A model generated the notes under the pieces. That model searched no databases, had not been told where the DNA came from, and worked only from the letters and a program-made list of their open reading frames with translations. From contig NZ_CP045994.1 in NCBI RefSeq assembly GCF_016899425.1, positions 3,224,001 through 3,288,000 of the forward strand: a stretch of 64,000 nucleotides of DNA. The letters run 5' to 3'. A program made the position numbers and the translations under genes. This DNA is from Burkholderia sp. MS389. Lineage in GTDB: Bacteria; Pseudomonadota; Gammaproteobacteria; Burkholderiales; Burkholderiaceae. Below, in pieces: positions 9,115-17,982 of the stretch (within the stretch, counting starts at the first letter, position 1; each line of letters opens with the position of its first letter).

Positions 9115-9600
9115 TCAGCCGCAGCGCCTGAGCGACACGCGCAGTTCGTCGGCGAACTGCGCACGCTTGTACTGCGCGAGATGCTGCCCGATTACGACGG
9201 TCTGCCCGCGCGATACCAGTCGAATCGGATCGCGTGGCGTCGCACCCGGCTCGACCCGCACCCAGCGCGGGTTGAATTCGATCTGCGTGAGCCGCTCCGC
9301 ATCCATCCGCTCGATCACGAGCCGGTGCGGAAACAGCCTGATGCGCTCGTAATCGACCGCATGGCGAGCATAGATCGCAAATGCGACACCCACCGCCAGC
9401 AGCTCGATGCCGGTGAAGGGCATGACGAGCCAGGCCCCTCTCCACATCAGCAACGCCGCGATCGCCAGCGAGAAGCCCGCGAGCGACGCATAAAACAGCA
9501 CGAACTGGCGTGGCGACACCGAACAGTTGCGTTTCATCAGCCAGTCTTCGAGGACCGGTTCGCTGTCCGCCGTCTTCGCCAAAACGCTCGCTGCTTCCAT
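9115..9600 (-). CDS. DUF2244 membrane protein upstream of ctaC
   Basis: A 161-residue protein with two central membrane helices (about residues 36-72), then a soluble domain with the DUF2244 features RHAVDYERIRL, LVIERMD and FNPRWVRVE. The ATG at 9600 follows a GAGG ribosome site; longer in-frame starts run into the promoter region. It is the first gene of the oxidase cluster, 55 bases before ctaC, and is likely co-transcribed with it. The biochemical role is unknown; the domain family is widespread next to aa3 oxidases in proteobacteria. Confidence 0.85.
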   Translation of the reverse strand: MEAASVLAKTADSEPVLEDWLMKRNCSVSPRQFVLFYASLAGFSLAIAALLMWRGAWLVMPFTGIELLAVGVAFAIYARHAVDYERIRLFPHRLVIERMDAERLTQIEFNPRWVRVEPGATPRDPIRLVSRGQTVVIGQHLAQYKRAQFADELRVSLRRCG

Positions 9601-9688
9601 CGCCGCCTCACGCGAATGGCATGCGATGCATGCCTGCATCGGACTCGTCGCCCCGTATTGCGGGGACCCCGGGACGACAAGCTGACGC

Positions 9689-9717
9689 ATTATAGGCGGG
9701 TTCAATGGCATCCACAA
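9689..9717 (-). promoter_or_regulatory. Candidate sigma-70 promoter for the cytochrome oxidase operon
   Basis: On the minus strand TTGTGG (9717-9712) and a consensus TATAAT (9694-9689) are separated by 17 bases. The -10 is perfect; the -35 matches only the first three bases. Transcription would start near 9682, about 80 bases before the DUF2244 start. It is the best candidate in the 234-base gap between the BioC-like gene and the oxidase cluster. Confidence 0.5.
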
Positions 9718-9834
9718 GCAAGCGCCTATCGCCCGCCAAGCCAAGCGCGACAAGCTTTCCGGCCGTTTTTGCCGCCAATTCGACCCCGCTTTGCGCCGCT
9801 AATTTCGGACATAACAAAACCCCTCTTTACCGCT

Positions 9835-10800
9835 TTACCGATTCTTCGGACGCCCCTTGCCGATGTCCTCGATGCGCACGATCCCGTGCCCTTCCGCGGT
9901 CGTGCGCGGCACGGCCTTCCATGCGTGGCCGTAGATCACCTCGAACGTGAGCGGGATCGTGCCGTCCTCGCGCCGGCGCGCGTCGAGCGCATCGCCGAGC
10001 GCCGCGCGAAAGCGCCGCGTCGCATGCTGCGGCGCCGTGCGCTCGAACGGATAGGCGCCCCAGCGGCGCACGTCGGCGAGCAGCGTATCGGGGGATTGGT
10101 AGGTGACGGTCAGCACTTCCTGGTCCATCACGGGAATTTCGAAGCCGCTCTCGACGAGCATGTCGCCGAGGTCGTGCATGTCGACGAAATCGATCACGCG
10201 CGCGGCGGGCGGCGCGACGCCGAGCGCCGCTTCGGCGTCCGCGCAGGCCGCGCGCAGCTCGCGCAGCGTGTCGGGGCCGAGCGTGCTGAACATCAGCAGC
10301 CCATTGACGCGCAGCACGCGCTGCCATTCGGGGAAGACGGTATCGGGACGCGAATGCCAGTGGAGCGCGAGATTCGACCAGATCAGGTCGAACGCGCCGC
10401 CGGCAAACGGCAGCGCGGCGAAGTCGGCCTGCGCGACGCGCGGGCCGCGCTGGCCCAGCGCCCGGCCGAGCGACGCCGGCAGCCAGCGGCGCCAGGTGGT
10501 CTGCTCGACCTCGCGCTGACCGGCCCGCGCGAGCATCGCGCCGGACAGGTCCACGCCGAACACCGGCGCTTCCGGAAAGCGCGCGCGCAGCGCCGGCAGG
10601 TCGTCGCCCGGGCCGCAGCCCGCGTCCAGCACGGCCGCGGGGCTCACCTTGATGTATTCGAGGCGCTCGTTCATCCGCTGCGCGATCTCGCGCGGCAGGA
10701 ACGCAACCGCGTCGAACGTGGCGGCACGGCGGTCGAAGATCCGCCGCAGGCGCCTGGCGTCATTGGCCGGACGGCCGGTGGAAGTCGAAGCTGGGGACAT
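9835..10800 (-). CDS. BioC-like SAM-dependent methyltransferase
   Basis: Class I methyltransferase of 321 residues resembling BioC, which methylates malonyl-ACP to start the pimelate moiety of biotin. The N-terminal RIFDRRAATFDAVAFLPREI motif is typical of BioC. The SAM site VLDAGCGPGDDL, the acidic FGVDLS strand and the LIWSNLALHW post-motif are all present. The ATG at 10800 is preferred over an upstream TTG. No other biotin gene is adjacent; it is divergent from comF. The substrate is inferred by family only, and a related non-biotin methyltransferase cannot be excluded. Confidence 0.78.
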   Translation of the reverse strand: MSPASTSTGRPANDARRLRRIFDRRAATFDAVAFLPREIAQRMNERLEYIKVSPAAVLDAGCGPGDDLPALRARFPEAPVFGVDLSGAMLARAGQREVEQTTWRRWLPASLGRALGQRGPRVAQADFAALPFAGGAFDLIWSNLALHWHSRPDTVFPEWQRVLRVNGLLMFSTLGPDTLRELRAACADAEAALGVAPPAARVIDFVDMHDLGDMLVESGFEIPVMDQEVLTVTYQSPDTLLADVRRWGAYPFERTAPQHATRRFRAALGDALDARRREDGTIPLTFEVIYGHAWKAVPRTTAEGHGIVRIEDIGKGRPKNR

Positions 10801-10881
10801 GTCGGGCACACTGGCGAAGAGCCCGAAGTATACTCGCTCGCCTCGCAAGCTTCATTGAGGCGGCATGCCAGGAGTGTTGCG

Positions 10882-11679
10882 ATGGTCCGCGGTTCCGCCG
10901 AGCGCACGATGCGCGTCGTTTTGTCGCAGGTTCGCGCGCTGGTCGTGCGCGTCGCCGCGGTCACGCTGCCGAATCGCTGCGCATTGTGCGGCAATTTGTC
11001 ACACGCGGTGATATGCGGCGCCTGCGATGCCGCGTACTGGAATGAAGCGCGGCTGCGCTGCGAGGTTTGCGCGGTGCCGCTCGGTGTCGGGCACGCGCGG
11101 TCACGCGGCGGCGGTCGCAGCGGCGTCGGTAGCACGTCCGCGTACCGGTGCGAAACGTGCTGCACCGCGCCGCCGCCGTTCGACGCGACGCTCGCGCTCG
11201 CCGATTACCGCGCGCCGCTCGACGAGCTCGCGCGCGGCCTGAAGTTTCACGCACGGCTCGCGCTCGGCGGCGAATTCGCGGCCCGGCTGGCGCGGCTGGT
11301 CGACGATACGCGCGGCGCGAGCGGCTTCGATCTCGTCGCGCCGGTGCCGTTGTCGCACCGGCGACTCGTCGCGCGCGGCTACAACCAGGCGTGGGCGATC
11401 GCGCGTCCGCTCGCGCGCCGGCTCCGCGTGCCGGCGGACGCAGCCTTGCTCGCGCGCGTCGCCGACACCGCGCCGCAGTCGCGGCTCGACCGGCACGCAC
11501 GGCGCGACAACGTGATGGCGGCTTTCGCGGTGGCAGGCGGCGTCGCCGGCCGCCACGTCGCGCTCGTCGACGACGTGATGACGTCCGGCGCGACGCTCGC
11601 GGCGGCCGCGCAGGCGCTGAAGGCGGCGGGCGCCGTGCGCGTGACGAATCTGGTTGCGCTGCGCACCGCCAGGGATTAA
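10882..11679 (+). CDS. ComF family phosphoribosyltransferase-like protein
   Basis: ComF/GntX family protein of 265 residues. Family members carry a zinc ribbon and a PRTase-like domain and take part in DNA uptake in competent bacteria. Here the ribbon Cys pairs are CALCG, CGACD, CEVC and CETCC near residues 33-95, and the PRTase loop is VALVDDVMTSGATLAAA (about 231-247). A Gly/Arg/Ser insert of about 20 residues sits between the third and fourth Cys pairs. The ATG at 10882 follows AGGAG at good spacing. The gene is divergent from the BioC-like gene. Confidence 0.88.
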   Translation: MVRGSAERTMRVVLSQVRALVVRVAAVTLPNRCALCGNLSHAVICGACDAAYWNEARLRCEVCAVPLGVGHARSRGGGRSGVGSTSAYRCETCCTAPPPFDATLALADYRAPLDELARGLKFHARLALGGEFAARLARLVDDTRGASGFDLVAPVPLSHRRLVARGYNQAWAIARPLARRLRVPADAALLARVADTAPQSRLDRHARRDNVMAAFAVAGGVAGRHVALVDDVMTSGATLAAAAQALKAAGAVRVTNLVALRTARD

Positions 11680-11779
11680 TTAGATAGAGAGGCCGGCCGC
11701 CCGCAGGCGGCCGTCACGAACCGGCCGGCCGGGAACCCGCGCGCATCGCGCGGCCCCGTCGGCCCAGCCAAACCGAAAC

Positions 11780-12250
11780 ATGTTCAACGTCGTCCTCGTC
11801 GCCCCCGAAATTCCGCCGAACACCGGCAACGTGATCCGCCTGTGCGCGAACACCGGCGCGCACCTGCACCTGATCGAGCCGCTCGGCTTTCCGCTCGACG
11901 ACGCGCGGATGCGTCGCGCCGGCCTCGACTATCACGAGTATGCGCAGATGCGCGTGCACCGCGACTGGGACGCGTTCGTCGCCGCCGAAGTGCCCGATCC
12001 CGCGCGGATATTTGCGTTCACGACGCGCGGCTCGGGCCGCTTCCACGATCACGCGTTCCTGCCCGGCGACTGGTTCGTGTTCGGCTCGGAAACGCGCGGC
12101 CTGCCCGCCGAGCTGCTCGAACGCTTCCCGAACGAACAGCGCGTGCGCCTGCCGATGCGGCCGGACAACCGCAGCCTGAACCTGTCGAACACGGTCGCGG
12201 TGGTCGTGTTCGAGGCGTGGCGCCAGGCCGGCTTCGAGGGCGGCGCCTGA
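11780..12250 (+). CDS. trmL: tRNA (cytidine/uridine-34 2'-O)-methyltransferase TrmL
   Basis: SPOUT-class methyltransferase that modifies the 2'-O of the wobble base of tRNA-Leu species. The 156-residue product has normal family length and all three knot motifs: NTGNVIRLCANTG near the N-terminus, FGSETRGLP in the middle, and MRPDNRSLNLSNTVAVVVFE at the C-terminus, which forms the SAM-binding trefoil knot. It lies 100 bases downstream of comF in the same direction. A GC-rich inverted repeat (11695-11712) in that gap has no T-tract. Confidence 0.95.
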   Translation: MFNVVLVAPEIPPNTGNVIRLCANTGAHLHLIEPLGFPLDDARMRRAGLDYHEYAQMRVHRDWDAFVAAEVPDPARIFAFTTRGSGRFHDHAFLPGDWFVFGSETRGLPAELLERFPNEQRVRLPMRPDNRSLNLSNTVAVVVFEAWRQAGFEGGA

Positions 12251-12284
12251 CGCGCGCCGGACGCGCCCCGCGGCGCTGAAGGCG

Positions 12285-12809
12285 TCAGGTTCGCGCGAGC
12301 CGCGCGCAGTACAGGTCGTAAATGTCGGGGGAAAAGCACGCGAATATCACGCGTGCGAGGCTCGGCGCCTGCGGCAGCATTTCGGCGACGGTGCCGACTG
12401 CAATGTCGACGGCCTCGCCGGCCGGATAGCGATAAATGCCGCAACTGATCGCCGGAAACGCGATCGACGTCGCGGCGACTTCTTCGGCCAGTTCGATCGC
12501 GCGCCGGTAGCACGACGCGAGCAGATCGGCTTCGCCGCGTGCGCCGCCGTACCAGACCGGCCCCACCGCGTGGATCACGTAGCGCGCAGGCAACCCGTGG
12601 CCGCGCGTGAGCTTCGCGTCGCCGGTGTCGCAGCCGCCGAGCGTGCGGCACTCGGCGAGCAGGCCGGGGCCGGCCGCGCGGTGGATCGCGCCGTCGACGC
12701 CGCCCCCGCCGAGCAGCGAGCCGTTCGCCGCGTTGACGATCGCATCGACGTCGAGCGTCGTGATGTCGACGCGTTGCGCATCGAGCGTGGTGGAATGGAT
12801 CTGCAGCAT
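12285..12809 (-). CDS. Macro domain protein, probable O-acetyl-ADP-ribose deacetylase
   Basis: Stand-alone macro domain of 174 residues. Relatives such as YmdB hydrolyse O-acetyl-ADP-ribose or remove ADP-ribose from proteins. The ADP-ribose binding features are clear: [20 protein letters not shown] in the first loop, [22 protein letters not shown], and [13 protein letters not shown] in the second loop. The ATG at 12809 follows GAGGG. It is convergent with trmL and lies downstream of gpsA in the same direction. Substrate preference cannot be read from sequence. Confidence 0.92.
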   Translation of the reverse strand: MLQIHSTTLDAQRVDITTLDVDAIVNAANGSLLGGGGVDGAIHRAAGPGLLAECRTLGGCDTGDAKLTRGHGLPARYVIHAVGPVWYGGARGEADLLASCYRRAIELAEEVAATSIAFPAISCGIYRYPAGEAVDIAVGTVAEMLPQAPSLARVIFACFSPDIYDLYCARLART

Positions 12810-12901
12810 GACACCCTCGCGGAACGCCGGAGACGATTCAAGCGTAGTCCGCTTTGGCGCCGCGCGCCCGGCGCAATCGTGCCGGGCGATCGCGGCCCGT
12901 G

Positions 12902-13900
12902 CTACTCGGCGCGCGCGTCGCGGCGCAGCAGGCCGCTGACGGCGTCGCGCGGCGCGATCCCGTCGAACAGCACGCCGCACACGGCTTGCGTGATCGGCAT
13001 GTCGATCGACTGCGCGCGCGCGAGCGCCAGCACGGCCTGCGCGCAGCGCACGCCTTCGGCCACGTGGCCGAGCGCGCCGAGGACGTCGTTCAGCGTGCGG
13101 CCGGCCGCCAGTTGCAGGCCCACCGTGCGGTTGCGCGACAGGTCGCCCGTCGCGGTCAGGATCAGGTCGCCGAGGCCCGTGAGGCCCGTGAAGGTTTCCG
13201 CGCGGCCGCCGAGCGCCACGCCGAGCCGCGACATTTCCGCGAGGCCGCGCGTGATCAGCGCGGCGCGCGCGTTCAGCCCGAGGCCGAGGCCGTCGGAAAT
13301 GCCGGTCGCGATCGCCAGCACGTTCTTCACCGCGCCGCCGACCTCGACGCCGACCACGTCGTCGCCCGTATAGATCCGCATCGCGCCGTGATGGAACGCG
13401 GCAAGCGTGCGCTCGCGGCATTCGGCCGACGCGCTCGCCACCGTCAACGCGACGGGCAGCGACTGACCGACCTCGCGCGCGAAGCTCGGCCCCGACAGCA
13501 CGCCGTTGCTCTGCTGTTCGGGCAGCTCGGCCGCGATCACCTGATGCGGCAGCAGATGCGTGTCGGCCTCGAAGCCCTTGCAGACCCAGACGACGTGCGC
13601 GGGCACGCAGCCCGCGTCGCGCATCGCGTGACACAGCGTGCGCAGCCCGGCCACCGGCGCGGCGATCACGCACAGCGCGTCGTCCGCGGCGCCATGCGCG
13701 AGCGCGGCGCCGAGATCGGCGTCGTAGCGCAGCGCGTCGGGCAGCGCGATGCCGTCGAGATAGCGGGAATTTTCGTGCCGGGCCTGCAGCCCGGCGATGA
13801 GCGCGGCGTCGCGCGCCCACAGAAGCGTATCGTGCCGCGCGGCCAGATGGCCCGCGAGCGCGGTGCCCCAGGCACCGGCGCCGAGAACGGCTACTTTCAT
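12902..13900 (-). CDS. gpsA: Glycerol-3-phosphate dehydrogenase [NAD(P)+]
   Basis: Cytoplasmic enzyme that reduces dihydroxyacetone phosphate to sn-glycerol 3-phosphate for phospholipid synthesis. The 332-residue product starts [16 protein letters not shown], the Rossmann GxGxxG site. It contains GPSFAREV, the catalytic-Lys segment [15 protein letters not shown] and the substrate-binding [14 protein letters not shown] 13900 is the conserved start, with three codons of in-frame extension rejected. It lies downstream of secB, as in enterobacteria, where secB-gpsA is also linked. Confidence 0.97.
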   Translation of the reverse strand: MKVAVLGAGAWGTALAGHLAARHDTLLWARDAALIAGLQARHENSRYLDGIALPDALRYDADLGAALAHGAADDALCVIAAPVAGLRTLCHAMRDAGCVPAHVVWVCKGFEADTHLLPHQVIAAELPEQQSNGVLSGPSFAREVGQSLPVALTVASASAECRERTLAAFHHGAMRIYTGDDVVGVEVGGAVKNVLAIATGISDGLGLGLNARAALITRGLAEMSRLGVALGGRAETFTGLTGLGDLILTATGDLSRNRTVGLQLAAGRTLNDVLGALGHVAEGVRCAQAVLALARAQSIDMPITQAVCGVLFDGIAPRDAVSGLLRRDARAE

Positions 13901-13925
13901 ACCCAGCACCGGTCCGAGCGAAACG

Positions 13926-14417
13926 TCAGTTCAGCGTCGTGCCATTCGGCGCGCCGTTCGGTGCACCTGCCGCGCCGGCCTGCTGCTGAAGCTGCGCGAG
14001 ACGCTGCTCGTACAGCGCCTGGAAGTTGATTTCCGCGAGGTGGATCGGCGGGAAGCCGGCGCGCGTGATCGCGTCGGCGATGTTCGAGCGCAGGTACGGG
14101 AACAGGATCGTCGGGCACGCGATGCCGACGAGCGGATCGAGCTGTTCGTCCGGAATGTTGCGGATGTCGAAAATGCCCGCCTGCTTCGCTTCGATCAGGA
14201 ACGCGACCTTGTCCTTCACCTTCGCGGTGACGGTACCCGACACGACGACTTCGAACACGCTTTCCGCGAGGCGGTCGGCCTTGACGTCGACTTCGACTTC
14301 AACCGACGGCATGTCCTGCTCGAGGAAGATCGCCGGCGAATTCGGCTGCTCGAGCGACATATCCTTCAGGTAGACGCGCTGGATGTTGAAGAACGGTTGG
14401 TTTTCGACGTCGGACAT
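13926..14417 (-). CDS. secB: Protein-export chaperone SecB
   Basis: Cytosolic tetrameric chaperone that keeps preproteins unfolded and hands them to SecA. The 163-residue product has the family motifs [39 protein letters not shown] and [19 protein letters not shown] in the normal order. The C-terminal tail ([16 protein letters not shown]) is low-complexity. It lies between grxC and gpsA on the same strand, matching the conserved yibN-grxC-secB-gpsA arrangement of gamma-proteobacteria. Confidence 0.98.
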   Translation of the reverse strand: MSDVENQPFFNIQRVYLKDMSLEQPNSPAIFLEQDMPSVEVEVDVKADRLAESVFEVVVSGTVTAKVKDKVAFLIEAKQAGIFDIRNIPDEQLDPLVGIACPTILFPYLRSNIADAITRAGFPPIHLAEINFQALYEQRLAQLQQQAGAAGAPNGAPNGTTLN

Positions 14418-14525
14418 GGTGTTTCCCTAAAAGTGGTGACGGGGCGGCCCGGCTGTTCGCCGGCCGCCACGGATGAATCCTGCGCGCCCAAGCCCGCGGC
14501 GCGGCCGGCGGCCATTCTGCCCTAA

Positions 14526-14786
14526 TCAGGCCGCTTGCAGAAGCGGCACGAGGCCGCCTTCGCGGTCGAGCTTCGACAGATCGTCGTAACCGCCGACGTG
14601 CGTGTCGCCGATATAGATCTGCGGCACCGTGCGGCGCCCCGTGCGCGTCATCATTTCCTCGCGGCGGGCCGGATCGCGATCGATCAGCACCTTCTCGATC
14701 TGCTCGACGCCGCGCAGCTTCAGCAGGCGCTCGGCCTGCATGCAATACGGACACACCTGCGTGCTGTACATCAAAACCTTGTTCAC
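14526..14786 (-). CDS. grxC: Glutaredoxin 3
   Basis: Small glutathione-dependent disulfide reductase, 86 residues. The dithiol active site CPYC occupies residues 12-15 (MYSTQVCPYCMQAERLL). The glutathione-binding TVPQIYIGDTHVGGYDD segment contains the cis-Pro. Length is normal. Its start overlaps the stop of the upstream rhodanese gene by 4 bases, so the two are translationally coupled. Glutathione for its recycling is made by gshA/gshB elsewhere in this window. Confidence 0.97.
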   Translation of the reverse strand: MNKVLMYSTQVCPYCMQAERLLKLRGVEQIEKVLIDRDPARREEMMTRTGRRTVPQIYIGDTHVGGYDDLSKLDREGGLVPLLQAA

Positions 14787-15205
14787 TTCGCCACTCCTTG
14801 TTTGACGACCGGCATCCCGGCCTGCTGCCAGGCGGCCACGCCGCCCTCGAGCACGTGCACCTCGGCGTAACCCGCCGCCTCGACCTCGCGCGCCGCCTTC
14901 TGCGACTGCTGGCCGTTCTGGCAGACGAGCAGCACCGGGGTGCTCTTGTTCTTCGCGACCTGCGCAATTTTCGCGCCGATCTCGCCCGCCGCGACCTGAC
15001 GCGCCGACGGCAGATGGCCGGCGGCGAAATCGGACGCGGTGCGCAGGTCGATCACGACCGCGTTGCGGCGATTAATGAGCTGCGTCGCCTCCGCGGCCGA
15101 CAGGCCGCCGCGGCCACGGCGCAGGGCCGGCCATGCCAGCAGGCCGCCGGAAACCAGCAGGATCGCGATAAGGGCCAGGTTCGTGTAATTGGTAAAGAAC
15201 GTCAC
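14783..15205 (-). CDS. Membrane-anchored rhodanese-like protein (YibN type)
   Basis: A 140-residue protein with one N-terminal helix (about residues 8-27) and a rhodanese domain carrying VIDLRTASDFAAGHLPSA and an active-site Cys95 in VLLVCQNGQQSQKAA. It corresponds by order and architecture to YibN, next to grxC-secB. The likely start is GTG at 15205 (product MTFFTNYTN), because no ATG fits the family N-terminus; upstream in-frame codons cross into the divergent gpmA leader. The function of the sulfurtransferase domain in vivo is not known. Confidence 0.85.
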   Translation of the reverse strand: MTFFTNYTNLALIAILLVSGGLLAWPALRRGRGGLSAAEATQLINRRNAVVIDLRTASDFAAGHLPSARQVAAGEIGAKIAQVAKNKSTPVLLVCQNGQQSQKAAREVEAAGYAEVHVLEGGVAAWQQAGMPVVKQGVAK

Positions 15206-15341
15206 GGAATGTCGCCGGAAAAAGAGAAATCGGATGAGGACAATCCGGCCATTATAAAATAACCGCCTTGCGCGATGGCGGGCCCGGTCCGGGCGCCGCG
15301 CGACGCGCCCCGCTTCCCTCTCACTACCGACCGCAAGATCC

Positions 15342-16088
15342 ATGTACAAACTCGTTCTCATCCGCCACGGCGAATCGACGTGGAACAAGGAAAACCGCTT
15401 CACCGGCTGGGTCGACGTCGACCTGACCGAACAGGGTCGCAACGAGGCCTACCAGGCCGGCGAATTGCTCAAGGAGGCCGGCTACACGTTCGACATCGCG
15501 TACACGTCGGTGCTCAAGCGCGCGATCCGCACGCTGTGGCACGTGCAGGACAAGATGGACCTGATGTACCTGCCGGTCGTCCATTCGTGGCGCCTGAACG
15601 AGCGCCACTACGGCGCGCTGTCGGGCCTCAACAAGGCGGAAACGGCCGCGAAGTTCGGCGACGAGCAGGTGCTCGTGTGGCGCCGCAGCTACGACACGCC
15701 GCCGCCCGCGCTCGAGCCGACCGACGAGCGCGCGCCGTTCAACGATCCGCGCTACGCGAAGGTGCCGCGCGAGCAGCTGCCGCTCACCGAATGCCTGAAG
15801 GACACGGTCGCGCGCGTGCTGCCGCTGTGGAACGAGTCGATCGCGCCGGCGGTGCGCGCCGGCAAGCAAGTGCTGATCGCCGCGCACGGCAACTCGCTGC
15901 GCGCGCTGATCAAGTACCTCGACGGCATCTCGGACAGCGACATCGTCGGCCTGAACATCCCGAACGGCGTACCGCTCGTGTATGAACTCGACGAGAACCT
16001 GAAGCCGATCAAGCACTACTACCTCGGCGACGCGGACGCGATCGCGCAGGCGCAGGCCGCCGTCGCGAAGCAGGGCAAGGCGGGCTGA
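15342..16088 (+). CDS. gpmA: 2,3-bisphosphoglycerate-dependent phosphoglycerate mutase
   Basis: Glycolytic enzyme that interconverts 3- and 2-phosphoglycerate through a phosphohistidine. The 248-residue product begins [20 protein letters not shown], with the catalytic H9 in RHGE. E87 lies in RLNERHYG and the second catalytic H182 in [11 protein letters not shown]. Length and C-terminal tail are normal. The gene is divergent from the rhodanese gene; the 136-base gap contains an AT-rich patch (15251-15260) that could serve as -10 element on either strand. Confidence 0.98.
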   Translation: MYKLVLIRHGESTWNKENRFTGWVDVDLTEQGRNEAYQAGELLKEAGYTFDIAYTSVLKRAIRTLWHVQDKMDLMYLPVVHSWRLNERHYGALSGLNKAETAAKFGDEQVLVWRRSYDTPPPALEPTDERAPFNDPRYAKVPREQLPLTECLKDTVARVLPLWNESIAPAVRAGKQVLIAAHGNSLRALIKYLDGISDSDIVGLNIPNGVPLVYELDENLKPIKHYYLGDADAIAQAQAAVAKQGKAG

Positions 16089-16324
16089 CGCCCGGCGCGG
16101 CGCCGGGCCCGGCCTCGGCCCGCACGCCGCGCGAACCTTCCCGGCCCTGCCGCGGTCGAATCCGCTTTCGAACCCCGCAGCGCGCCCGGCGGCGCCCCGG
16201 CCGGGCCCTCAGCGGCCTTTTCGACGCTTTTCGCGCCGTTCCACTGAGTAATCGGACGAACAGTTATACTTGTCCGCTACATCCCCGCTACCGCCACGCG
16301 CTTCCCGACCGCACCAGACTCTCT

Positions 16325-17878
16325 ATGCGAATGAATTTGAAGAACATCGGCCTGATTGCCGCGGGCCTCGCCACGGGCGTGTTCGCCACGCTGCAGGTTT
16401 CCGCATCGGCCGAGCAGACCGCCACGGCGCCGCTTCCCCTCGACCAGCTCCGCCTGTTCGCGGAAGTATTCGGGCAGATCAAGCGCGAGTACGTCGAACC
16501 GGTCGACGACAAGAAGCTGCTGACGGCCGCGATCAAGGGCATGGTGTCGAGCCTCGACCCGCACTCGTCGTTCCTCGACAAGACCGACTATGACGAACTG
16601 CAGGAGCAGACGAAGGGCCGCTTCGCGGGCCTCGGCATCGAGATCTCGCAGGAAGACGGCCTCGTCAAGGTGATCTCGCCGATCGAGGATACGCCCGCGT
16701 TCCGCGCCGGCATCCGTCCGGGCGACCTGATCACGCGCATCAACGACAAGCCGGTGCGCGGCATGACGCTCGACAAGGCCGTCAAGCAGATGCGCGGCGA
16801 GCCGGGCACCAAGGTCACGCTGACGATCTTCCGCAAGAGCGACGACCGCACGTTCCCGGTCACCGTCACGCGCGCGATCATCAAGGTCCAGAGCGTGAAG
16901 ATGAAGATGCTCGATCCGGGCTACGCGTACGTCCGCATCACGAGCTTCCAGGAGCGCACGACACCCGATCTCGCGCAGAAGCTGCAGGACATCGCGCGCC
17001 AGCAGCCGAACCTGAAGGGCCTGATCCTCGACCTGCGCAACAACGGCGGCGGCCTGCTGCAGAGCGCGGTCGGCGTGGCCGGCGCGTTCCTGCCGCCCGA
17101 CTCGGTCGTCGTGTCGACCAACGGCCAGATCCCCGATTCGAAGCAGGTCTACCGCGATACGTACGACAACTATCGCCTGCCGTCCTTCGACGGCGATCCG
17201 CTGAAGAACCTGCCGCCGGTCTTCAAGACCGTGCCGATGATCGTGCTGACGAACGCGTATTCGGCGTCCGCGTCGGAAATCGTCGCCGGTGCGCTGCAGG
17301 ATTCGAAGCGCGCGCAGATCATGGGCAAGACGACGTTCGGCAAGGGTTCGGTGCAGACGGTCCGCCCGATGACGGCCGACACCGCGCTGCGCCTGACCAC
17401 CGCGTACTACTACACGCCGAGCGGCCGTTCGATCCAGAACAAGGGCATCACGCCGGACGTGCCGGTCGATCAGTACGCGGACGGCGATCCGGACGACGTG
17501 CTCGTGACGCGCGAGGTCGACTACACGAACCACCTCGCGAACACGCAGGACCCGAACGAGAAGAAGGAACAGGAAGAGCGCGAGCAGCGCCGGCTGGATC
17601 AGCTGCGCATTCTCGAGGAGCAGAACGACAAGAAGACGCCGGAGCAACGCCAGAAGGATCGCGATCGCAAGCCGATCGAGTTCGGCAGCGCCGACGACTT
17701 CATGATGCAGCAGGCGCTCAACAAGCTCGAAGGCAAGCCGGTCCAGGCGTCGAAGTCGCTGCTCGCCGAGAGCACGACGAAGGGCCCGGCCGCCAAGGCC
17801 GCCACGGCGGCGAAGGCATCGGGCGCGAGCGCCGCGAAGCCGGCTTCCGCACCGAAGCCCGCGTCGGCGCCGCAGTAA
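16325..17878 (+). CDS. C-terminal processing peptidase, S41 family
   Basis: Periplasmic serine protease of the CtpA/Prc type that trims C-termini of envelope proteins. The 517-residue product has a signal peptide (about residues 1-29), then a PDZ domain (about 98-172) and the S41 catalytic core. The Ser/Lys dyad is read as S315 in NAYSASASEIVAG and K340 in TTFGKGSVQT. A charged, Glu/Lys-rich segment (about 395-450) and an Ala/Pro-rich tail follow. An intrinsic terminator stands directly downstream at 17895-17932. Confidence 0.95.
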   Translation: MRMNLKNIGLIAAGLATGVFATLQVSASAEQTATAPLPLDQLRLFAEVFGQIKREYVEPVDDKKLLTAAIKGMVSSLDPHSSFLDKTDYDELQEQTKGRFAGLGIEISQEDGLVKVISPIEDTPAFRAGIRPGDLITRINDKPVRGMTLDKAVKQMRGEPGTKVTLTIFRKSDDRTFPVTVTRAIIKVQSVKMKMLDPGYAYVRITSFQERTTPDLAQKLQDIARQQPNLKGLILDLRNNGGGLLQSAVGVAGAFLPPDSVVVSTNGQIPDSKQVYRDTYDNYRLPSFDGDPLKNLPPVFKTVPMIVLTNAYSASASEIVAGALQDSKRAQIMGKTTFGKGSVQTVRPMTADTALRLTTAYYYTPSGRSIQNKGITPDVPVDQYADGDPDDVLVTREVDYTNHLANTQDPNEKKEQEEREQRRLDQLRILEEQNDKKTPEQRQKDRDRKPIEFGSADDFMMQQALNKLEGKPVQASKSLLAESTTKGPAAKAATAAKASGASAAKPASAPKPASAPQ

Positions 17879-17894
17879 GCGCCGGGCGGCATCC

Positions 17895-17932
17895 AACGGG
17901 CCATCGCGGGAAGATCGCGATGGCCCGTTTTT
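17895..17932 (+). terminator. Intrinsic terminator after the S41 peptidase gene
   Basis: AACGGGCCATCGCG pairs with CGCGATGGCCCGTT around a short loop and is followed by a run of T, starting 17 bases after the peptidase stop. The right edge overlaps the leader of the E1-like gene. Confidence 0.88.
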
Positions 17933-17982
17933 CATGCGCGCCTAAAATAACGAACGTCCGCCCGCCTCGCTCACGATTCCCC

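Noticed and set aside
8920-11679. A 919-codon plus-strand open frame
   Set aside because: It runs antisense through ctaC's 5' end, the DUF2244 gene and the BioC-like gene and only its last part (from 10882) is the real comF. The Arg/His-rich composition is typical of high-GC shadow frames.
11695-11712. Terminator between comF and trmL
   Set aside because: GGCCGCC-CGCA-GGCGGCC pairs well but has no T-tract, and such GC pairs are common by chance here.
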